DNA from: Sphingobacteriia bacterium | GTDB taxonomy: Bacteria > Bacteroidota > Bacteroidia > Chitinophagales > Chitinophagaceae | Reading direction: 5' to 3' | Assembly (NCBI GenBank): GCA_004294135.1 | Contig: RDZY01000029.1 | Coordinates: 1 to 64,000, forward strand | DNA length: 64,000 nt | In this document: one piece after another, positions 26,282 through 32,672 of the stretch | Layout of the letters: every line of letters starts with the position of its first letter | Numbering within the stretch: position 1 is the first letter of the stretch | Translations under genes and position numbers: made by a program | The notes under the pieces: generated by a model | Databases searched by the model: none | What the model saw: only the letters and a program-made list of their open reading frames with translations | What the model was told of the DNA's origin: nothing

Positions 26282-27256
26282 ATGGAAAAAATCCGCTTTA
26301 TAGACCTCTTTTGTGGTATTGGTGGCTTTCGTGTTGGTATGGACCAAGCTTGTATTGAAAACGACTTAATTCCGGAATGTGTTTTTTCATCAGATATTGA
26401 TACTTCTTGTCAGGACAGCTATCAAGCAAATTTTGGACATAGACCTACCGGCGACATAACAAAAGTTGACCCTAAAACAATCCCAACCCACGATATTCTA
26501 TTTGCTGGTTTTCCTTGCCAACCTTTTAGTATTATCGGACAAATGAAAGGCTTTGACGATACAAGGGGAACCTTGTTTTTTCATATTGCAAATATTATAA
26601 AAGAAAAGAAGCCGAAAGCATTTGTTCTTGAAAATGTAAAGCAATTGGTAAGTCATAACCAAGGTAATACACTAAAGGTTATTATTAAAACTTTGCAAGA
26701 TTTAGGGTATCAAGTTCAATACACAGTTTTGAACGCATTAGATTTTGGATTACCTCAAAAAAGAGAAAGGGTTTTAATTGTTGGACACAAAGACCCAATT
26801 ATGTTTTCTTACCCTTCACCCGTTAGACCATTTAAACCATTGAGTGAAATTTTAGAAAAGAAAATTGACAAAAAACATATTGCATCAGATTATATTAAAC
26901 AGAAGCGAAAAGAGAAACACATATCTGCATACAAACTTTCTATTTGGCATGAAAATAAAGCTGGTAATATTTGTTCCTATCCATACTCTTGCGCATTAAG
27001 AGCAGGTGCTTCCTATAATTACTTGCTTGTAAATGGTGAACGACGTTTAACGCCAAGAGAGATGTTTCGCCTTCAAGGGTTTCCGGATACCTATAAAATT
27101 ATAGCTAACGACACACAAGCAAGAAAGCAAGCAGGTAATGCAGTGCCTGTAAATATGGTAAAGGCAGTGATTTTAAAATTGTTACCTTATGTAGCAACAA
27201 CGCTTGACATGACAAACGTATTAAGGGAATACGAACTTGATTATAACAACAAATAA
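26282..27256 (+). CDS. DNA (cytosine-5-)-methyltransferase of a type II restriction-modification system
   Basis: The 324-residue enzyme has all main C5-methyltransferase motifs in order: I FIDLFCGIGGFRVGM (SAM binding), IV GFPCQPFS (catalytic Cys), VI LENVKQL, VIII QKRERVLIV, the target recognition region about residues 190-265, IX RRLTPREMFRLQGFPDTY and X QAGNAVPVNMV. The ATG at 26282 starts just before motif I; an 11-codon upstream extension is rejected. The endonuclease-like gene overlaps its stop by one base. The methylated sequence cannot be read from the protein alone. The pair lies between imperfect direct repeats, consistent with horizontal acquisition. Confidence 0.95.
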   Translation: MEKIRFIDLFCGIGGFRVGMDQACIENDLIPECVFSSDIDTSCQDSYQANFGHRPTGDITKVDPKTIPTHDILFAGFPCQPFSIIGQMKGFDDTRGTLFFHIANIIKEKKPKAFVLENVKQLVSHNQGNTLKVIIKTLQDLGYQVQYTVLNALDFGLPQKRERVLIVGHKDPIMFSYPSPVRPFKPLSEILEKKIDKKHIASDYIKQKRKEKHISAYKLSIWHENKAGNICSYPYSCALRAGASYNYLLVNGERRLTPREMFRLQGFPDTYKIIANDTQARKQAGNAVPVNMVKAVILKLLPYVATTLDMTNVLREYELDYNNK

Positions 27257-28005
27257 TGGCAAAGCAATCCCCAAAACTTAGAACGGTAAATAAATCAGTA
27301 TCTGCATTTCCTGTAAATAAGTTTCCAAAAGATTTTCCGTTTCTGCTCGGCAAAGAGTTAATTTATTTGCTTGCATCAAAAGGAAAATCAGAATTAGAAG
27401 GTTTTGATTGGGAAAGTATTTTTGCTTCTTGCATTGGCGCACACTGGAACCCTTCTAATGTTGGGCTAGATGATGTAACCCTTGGCAATACTGCTTGGGG
27501 TGCAAAAACGGTTAAAGCAACAAAGCCCTCAATCCAAAAAAAGGTTAGACTTATTTCTGGTCGCAACTCACCTATTTATTCATTTGGTGAGCGCATAGAT
27601 ATAAAAGCGAATCCGAGTACTGTTGGCAGTTTAATACTAGATATTTGGAACGAAAGAGTTTCTGCTGTTCGAGAAAAATTTAAGCATTTAAGAACAGTGG
27701 TACTTATAAAATCGAGTGATCTCACGGAACTTGTAGTTTTTGAGTTTGAGACTATTCGTTATGACAACGAGCTTTTTAAATGGGAATGGAATAAGAATAA
27801 TAATCTTGTAGGATACAACAAGAAATCTGGAGAGCATAAGTTTACGTGGCAGCCACATGGTTCTCAATTTACAATTATTGAAGATGTTCCAGAAGCGAGT
27901 ATGGTAATAAATATTAAGCAGCCGGAAATATTAGATAAGGAGAAAATTCTTAAAGCACTAGGGGTAGATAAATCATGGATTAGAGTAACCCATAAAAATG
28001 GCTAA
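27256..28005 (+). CDS. Putative type II restriction endonuclease
   Basis: A 249-residue protein whose ATG shares one base with the methyltransferase stop (TAATG), so the two are translationally coupled. The likely PD-(D/E)xK core is LDDVTLGNTAWGAKTVK (residues about 73-89). The Asp pair would bind metal, and the lysine of GAK or TVK would complete the site, with the usual Glu missing. The LGNTAW...KTVK pattern resembles some type II enzymes, but I cannot name the subtype. The later part has alternating beta-like stretches (FKHLRTVVLIKSSDLTELVV). The call rests mainly on coupling to a C5 methyltransferase. A different nuclease or control protein is less likely. Confidence 0.7.
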   Translation: MAKQSPKLRTVNKSVSAFPVNKFPKDFPFLLGKELIYLLASKGKSELEGFDWESIFASCIGAHWNPSNVGLDDVTLGNTAWGAKTVKATKPSIQKKVRLISGRNSPIYSFGERIDIKANPSTVGSLILDIWNERVSAVREKFKHLRTVVLIKSSDLTELVVFEFETIRYDNELFKWEWNKNNNLVGYNKKSGEHKFTWQPHGSQFTIIEDVPEASMVINIKQPEILDKEKILKALGVDKSWIRVTHKNG

Positions 28006-28040
28006 TATTTTTGGCATTTAAATTAAAAGTCTCTAAAACA

Positions 28041-28074
28041 GCTTACCCCCAACATTTAAGTGCTGGGGGCAAGC
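28041..28074. terminator. Hairpin between convergent genes (bidirectional terminator)
   Basis: gcttaccccc (28041-28050) pairs with gggggcaagc (28065-28074) with one mismatch, between the end of the endonuclease gene (+) and the end of the T9SS gene (-). There is no long T run on the + side, so its efficiency is uncertain. Confidence 0.45.
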
Positions 28075-28081
28075 GGGGGGA

Positions 28082-31000
28082 TTATTCAATAATAATTTTT
28101 GTTACACTGGTTTGGTTATTTCTATCAACCTGCATAATGTAAAGACCTTTTCTTAAACCTGCAAGGTTGAGTTGATAGGATTTGCTATTGATATCAGTTT
28201 TTGTAAATTCTTTCACCAATAGGCTGGTATTGAATTCGAATAAGGAAATAATGGTTTTACCAGTAGAGTTAACCGATCTTAGGGGCATTGGATCTGCTTC
28301 TTTACGGAGGTTGGTGCTGGTAGATTCAATGGGGAGTGGTTCGGCAAAAGTTATATTAATATCATTTTTGGTAGGATTGGGGGAGGCAATAATTCTACCG
28401 GAGAGGGGAATACTGGCAACAAAAACAACAAATTTATCATTGGAAGAAGTGCAACCATTTAGCGTATTGGTAAGTGTGGTTTTAAGAACAATGGTAGGTG
28501 CATTAGGGCCAGATAGTGTGAAGTTGCAGATAGCATTGTTACTAGAATAATTGCTCCAGCCGCTGTTACCACTAATTCGTGTCCAGCTAAAAGTATTTGA
28601 GCCAGGCATAAGGGAGGAAGTCTGCACCCTAAAATTACCTGTTTGGGTAAAAGTGGTTTTGGAATTGGTAGATCCAAAGTCAATGTATTGCGTAAGGGCA
28701 TTATTTCTACTGTAGCCAACTAGAATATCACTAAGTGCGGTACCTACTTTAATAATTTTGCCAGAAATATTATTTGTGCAAGCACCATTTAAAGAAGCGG
28801 AAAGAGTTACTTCTCCACTGGCAATTTTGGTAAGGGTAATTGTATTGCCAGTGATGCTAGAACTAACAATACCCGAAGAGGGAGAGATAGACCAAGTAAT
28901 ACTAGCACCTCTCTGTAAGCCAGGAATGGTATAAGCATTGGGGAAACAAATTCTATCAGCACCAGAAATATAATAGTTGTTATTGCATTCAGACGAACAG
29001 TTTTCGGTATTAGGGAGATTTTCCATTTCGTTAAATAGCCATCGTGAATTTCTTGCGGTGAAACGCATTGAAACATTATTTGCTAAACTTTGTGATAAAT
29101 TTGTTTCTTGAGCAATAAAAGTTTCACTAGATGAGGGATGGTTTTGGTTGGTTCCATTAACAAATTTCTGTGAAAAAGTGTTTGTATTATAAGGGCTCAC
29201 ATCTAGTGCACTACCTACTGGTATTGAAGTGTATTGGGTTGTAAAAGTTCCACTATTAAACGCAGAGGCTTTAAAGAAAGCATATAAGCTGAATTTAACA
29301 ACTTTGATTTTAAATAAAGTAGCCAAATATTCATCAAAATTAAAATAATAATTTCCTACACCACGTTGATAATTCCTTAATTCAGTAAAGTCTAGTAAAG
29401 TATTAATTGAGCCAGGTACTCCATCAATCGGCAACAGATTTTGTGGTGCAAGAGCAATCTCATCTACTCCACTTTTCCTAAGTTCAATAAGTCCTCCAAA
29501 GAGTGTGTTTTTACTTAAATAAGTATACTTTGTGATAATTCTGTTGCTAGTTGTTTGAGTTGGGATTGATCTTGCTGAAACCTGAGTTTCAAATTTTATA
29601 TCAAGAATAGGAATGGTGAATAAGCCCAATTCTAGCCTTCTGTGTGAACCTATAAGTGATAATGCTGCTTTTATTTTTAATCCTGTACTTGTCATTTCAC
29701 CAAAATTTATAAATTCTCTACCTGCAATAAAGAGTTCTCTAGCACATTCATTGCCGAGGCTTGTAGCAATGAATTTAAAGGGCTGTGTGTTAGCCTGAAA
29801 ACTAATCATAGGCTGGTAAATATTATTGATAAAAGTATTTTCAATACTACTCCCTGGTTCTGTTGCAGCTTTATAAATTAAAACATCTTTATTTACATTT
29901 GCATTAAAATATTTTACAGTTTCTTGATGCTCAGGAAAAATATCTCCCCAATTGTAGCCGTAAACTATACTCTTATTAATAAATTTCACTAAATATTGTA
30001 GAGATAAAGCAATATTACTCCCTCTATGTGGGGCATCATGTGTTATTAAAAGTCTTGTATTACTACCCCCAAAATTTTTAGCCATATTGGCGAGGGCGTA
30101 TCTTGCGTTAAGCCCACCTGTACCCATGCCTAAAACAACATTTTGTTCTAGCTGACCACTTCTAGTATCAAATACTTTATTTGCATTTACCCTGTTTACG
30201 GACTCTTGAACTACTGATGCATTTCTAACAATACCATCCATGCCATCATTGAAATCAATAAACACCAAATCATAACCAGCAATATCGTCTAATTGGTTAT
30301 TAAATTCAAAATTTGGCAGAGAAAAACTCAGTCCAGCAATAAATTGAGTAATTCCATAAGGGCTGCTTTGCACTTGTGGAGCGAGGTTATATGCATCCAT
30401 ATTTTCTACTACAATCAAAGGTTTTCTCAAAGTATTGGTTCGGTTTTTATTGCTGTATACTACGGAAATGGTAGCTCCATTGTGTACACCTGATAAGGCT
30501 GTTATATTTCCCCAACTTGGTATTACTGGCCCATTTGTTCCACTAGGATTGTACCTACTGGAACTTGCATTGCTTTCTACTGCCAATACATAATAATCTG
30601 CATAACATTGTAATATTGTGCTATTGCTTAAAGTTGCTTTGATTGTCCACCTAAAGTACCCAGTATCGGAATAGTTTATACTTATGGGAATATCTAAAGG
30701 CATGGATACAAACCCTTGTCCATCTGCAAAATCTACTTGTACGCTTGATATTGCAGAATTGGTATTATTGTAACTAAGCGAGCTTTTTACTATAAAACTA
30801 GCATTGCCAGTATTGGTATAATTTATTGAAGGGCAAGCAGCAAATAGGTTTTTTAATAAGTAGGGGCTGGAAGGTCTGTTGGGAACATCTACTAGTTGCC
30901 TAGTGGTTAAATTATAGTTTAATAAATTATTGGCTATAGCATCGTCATTAAAACAATTGTACTGTGCCGCTAATAGTGCAATGGGAATTGGAGTATTCAA

Positions 31001-31159
31001 ATTTGTATTGGCTTGAATAGCATTGTTCACATTCAGAATATCTGGTAACGGATTAGTGCCTGATCCTACAAAACTTTGTTGTAATTGCACATACATTAAC
31101 CTCCAAAAATTCATTACAAATAGGTTATCATCATTCAGTATACCATTAAAAGTGTTCAT
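28082..31159 (-). CDS. T9SS-exported lipase-like alpha/beta hydrolase with altered nucleophile elbow (5' end disrupted)
   Basis: The open frame gives 1025 residues. The middle has a PGAP1/lipase-like alpha/beta fold: KPLIVVENMDAYNL, then YDLVFIDFNDGMDGI, then the elbow VVLGMGTGGLNARYAL near residue 346, and LLITHDAPHRGSNIALS. The expected G-x-S-x-G reads G-M-G-T-G, so the nucleophile Ser is Gly (codon GGT; a single base from AGT). Ig-like segments follow (GADRICFPNAYTIPGL, SGEVTLSASLNG). The end is a type A T9SS sorting domain (SPNPTKNDINI ... GLYIMQVDRNNQTSVTK). No signal peptide is in frame. One (31225-31305) lies upstream in another frame, cut off by a 99-bp repeat. The gene may be inactive or need a frameshift. 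Confidence 0.75.
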   Translation of the reverse strand: MNTFNGILNDDNLFVMNFWRLMYVQLQQSFVGSGTNPLPDILNVNNAIQANTNLNTPIPIALLAAQYNCFNDDAIANNLLNYNLTTRQLVDVPNRPSSPYLLKNLFAACPSINYTNTGNASFIVKSSLSYNNTNSAISSVQVDFADGQGFVSMPLDIPISINYSDTGYFRWTIKATLSNSTILQCYADYYVLAVESNASSSRYNPSGTNGPVIPSWGNITALSGVHNGATISVVYSNKNRTNTLRKPLIVVENMDAYNLAPQVQSSPYGITQFIAGLSFSLPNFEFNNQLDDIAGYDLVFIDFNDGMDGIVRNASVVQESVNRVNANKVFDTRSGQLEQNVVLGMGTGGLNARYALANMAKNFGGSNTRLLITHDAPHRGSNIALSLQYLVKFINKSIVYGYNWGDIFPEHQETVKYFNANVNKDVLIYKAATEPGSSIENTFINNIYQPMISFQANTQPFKFIATSLGNECARELFIAGREFINFGEMTSTGLKIKAALSLIGSHRRLELGLFTIPILDIKFETQVSARSIPTQTTSNRIITKYTYLSKNTLFGGLIELRKSGVDEIALAPQNLLPIDGVPGSINTLLDFTELRNYQRGVGNYYFNFDEYLATLFKIKVVKFSLYAFFKASAFNSGTFTTQYTSIPVGSALDVSPYNTNTFSQKFVNGTNQNHPSSSETFIAQETNLSQSLANNVSMRFTARNSRWLFNEMENLPNTENCSSECNNNYYISGADRICFPNAYTIPGLQRGASITWSISPSSGIVSSSITGNTITLTKIASGEVTLSASLNGACTNNISGKIIKVGTALSDILVGYSRNNALTQYIDFGSTNSKTTFTQTGNFRVQTSSLMPGSNTFSWTRISGNSGWSNYSSNNAICNFTLSGPNAPTIVLKTTLTNTLNGCTSSNDKFVVFVASIPLSGRIIASPNPTKNDINITFAEPLPIESTSTNLRKEADPMPLRSVNSTGKTIISLFEFNTSLLVKEFTKTDINSKSYQLNLAGLRKGLYIMQVDRNNQTSVTKIIIE
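28089..28116. repeat. Right imperfect direct repeat flanking the restriction-modification cassette
   Basis: This copy lies inside the 3' end of the T9SS-cargo gene (residues QTSVTKIII). The exact core shared with 26241-26253 is 13 bp at 28104-28116, with further AT-rich similarity on the 28089 side. It bounds the restriction-modification pair on the right. Confidence 0.45.
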
Positions 31160-31228
31160 GCCTAAAATGGTAGTTCCCTTCTCTGCTAAAAAATTAGTAG
31201 CTATTGAGTTTTTATCTAAAGGTGCTAT
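31130..31228. repeat. 99-bp perfect direct repeat, copy 1 (in T9SS hydrolase 5' end)
   Basis: Identical over 99 bp to 32156-32254, 1026 bp away. On the minus strand it encodes the segment from IAPLDKNSIATNF to MNTFNGILND. Here it sits between the orphaned signal peptide and the hydrolase body. Confidence 0.95.
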
Positions 31229-31305
31229 GTATCTTGTGATCTGCCAGTTAATGGGCAGGCAAAATACAGTGTTGTCATTATTATGACAATTAAGATTTTT
31301 TTCAT
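31225..31305 (-). pseudogene. Orphaned signal peptide of the T9SS hydrolase gene
   Basis: This 26-codon open frame starts MKKILIVIIMTTLYFACPLT and ends GRSQDT, then TAG exactly at the edge of the 99-bp repeat (31130-31228). It is a good Sec signal peptide in the right place and orientation for the following T9SS hydrolase, but in a different frame. I infer that the repeat entered the gene after the signal-peptide region and created the stop. Confidence 0.6.
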
Positions 31306-31322
31306 GGGATGGTTTTATTGGT

Positions 31323-31877
31323 TTAAAATTTAAAGTCGAATCTACCTTTAGTTATTTCTATTGTATCATTGCAATTTGTATTATATAGTTTGCAATTAAA
31401 TCTACCACTTATTATTTTTAAATTTTTATCATACTTTTCTATTTGAATAGATCCATTTGAATAGATTCGATTGTCGTCACTATATGTTCTACAAATGCCA
31501 ATTTGATCGTACAAAAATGCTCCCTTTTCATTCTTACTAATTTTGATTGTTTTATTTGATGTTAAGAAAAGCACACTATCTTTTATCCCAAGAATAATAT
31601 AAGTGGTCATTGTTGAGCTAATATTATATGCGGCAACACTAAAATATCCATTATTAATTCCTGGATCATAATCAATACTCAAATTGGCTGTGCCATTATT
31701 ACCGCTAGGTATCCAAGGTTTTCCATTTACTAAGCAACCAAATGTATTGGCGCCTATTTGGGTTACAGGCGGAAGTCCGGGTATATTATCAGTATCTGAT
31801 AGATTGTTGTCTTTTGTACAACTTATTGTTAACGAAACAATAATAATTCCTAGTAAGTGTTTAGCAATCTGTTTCAT
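31323..31877 (-). CDS. DUF6252-like lipoprotein
   Basis: A 184-residue protein with a lipoprotein signal ending VSLTISCTKD (Cys20). The core GANTFGCLVNGKPWIPSG, TANLSIDYDP and NNGYFSVAAYNIS matches a family of small Bacteroidota lipoproteins (DUF6252-like, from memory). It ends IISGRFNCKLYNTNCND and ITKGRFDFKF, a typical strand-rich ending. A paralogue lies directly upstream on the same strand (32096-32610; broken), sharing TFG/TLG..LNG.PW and NLSID.DP. The T9SS hydrolase gene follows only 17 bp downstream of its stop. Function is unknown; a surface-associated beta-sandwich is likely. Confidence 0.75.
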   Translation of the reverse strand: MKQIAKHLLGIIIVSLTISCTKDNNLSDTDNIPGLPPVTQIGANTFGCLVNGKPWIPSGNNGTANLSIDYDPGINNGYFSVAAYNISSTMTTYIILGIKDSVLFLTSNKTIKISKNEKGAFLYDQIGICRTYSDDNRIYSNGSIQIEKYDKNLKIISGRFNCKLYNTNCNDTIEITKGRFDFKF

Positions 31878-32095
31878 ACAAATTAAATTAATGGTAAATA
31901 TATTGAGTAGGTGGTGAACTGGATAGGAGATAGAAGTGGGGGAAGGATATATCGGATCATGATTCTAAATTTATTTTTTAATAACTACTAGAGATCATCT
32001 TTAAGTAATTTAGTAAGAATTTTTGATTCAGCAAAAACATTTTTTAATCTCGCTGGCAATATAATTAGAAGAGACAAACAATGTAGCAACAATGA

Positions 32096-32610
32096 TTACA
32101 GTATTTGCTTTTTATCTAATGGCTGTATAATATATTGCAATAATTTTTGGGTGGTATCATTCAGTATACCATTAAAAGTGTTCATGCCTAAAATGGTAGT
32201 TCCCTTCTCTGCTAAAAAATTAGTAGCTATTGAGTTTTTATCTAAAGGTGCTATATTAGTAACGGCGATTCCAGATATGCCTTTTCTCTTGAATTCAATC
32301 ACTTCTGGCGCATCAATAAAATTAAGACTATCACCAATTCCAATTTTAAATTGCTTAGAATTGGGTTTGGAAAAATCATAAGCTACTATGTTAAAAATAC
32401 CATTATTAAAATTAGGGTCAAAATCAATGCTTAAGTTTCCAGTTCCTCTTATTCCTTTAGGCGTCCAAGGCTGTCCGTTTAATAAAAAACCGAGGGTGTT
32501 TTTTCCTTCTTGTGTTGCTTTGGGAAGTCCGTTGCTTTCGATGGTATTTTTTTGCAATCAGAAAAGCAGAAGATAGAGATAATACGGGTAGCTAAAATTA
32601 GGTTTTTCAT
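32096..32610 (-). pseudogene. DUF6252-like lipoprotein gene interrupted by an A-tract frameshift
   Basis: The signal peptide and lipobox (MKNLILATRIISIFCFSDCKK, start ATG at 32610) run into a tract of seven A (minus strand; 32547-32553), after which the protein frame is lost. The rest of the protein continues in the next frame: NTIESNGLPKATQEGKNTLG, FLLNGQPWTPKG, NLSIDFDPNFNNG. One extra A (eight) would restore a full lipoprotein of about 170 residues. This could be a phase-variable switch, a true decay mutation or a sequencing slip. The 3' part holds copy 2 of the 99-bp repeat. It is a paralogue of 31323-31877. Confidence 0.75.
32156..32254. repeat. 99-bp perfect direct repeat, copy 2 (in DUF6252-like lipoprotein)
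   Basis: Identical to 31130-31228. Here it lies near the 3' end of the second lipoprotein paralogue and in its reading frame, so this copy is probably the donor or original location. Confidence 0.95.
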
Positions 32611-32672
32611 AAAGTGAGTTTTATTGGGGGGTTGGTAGAAAAGGATATCTTGATTCTGATACGCTAATACAA

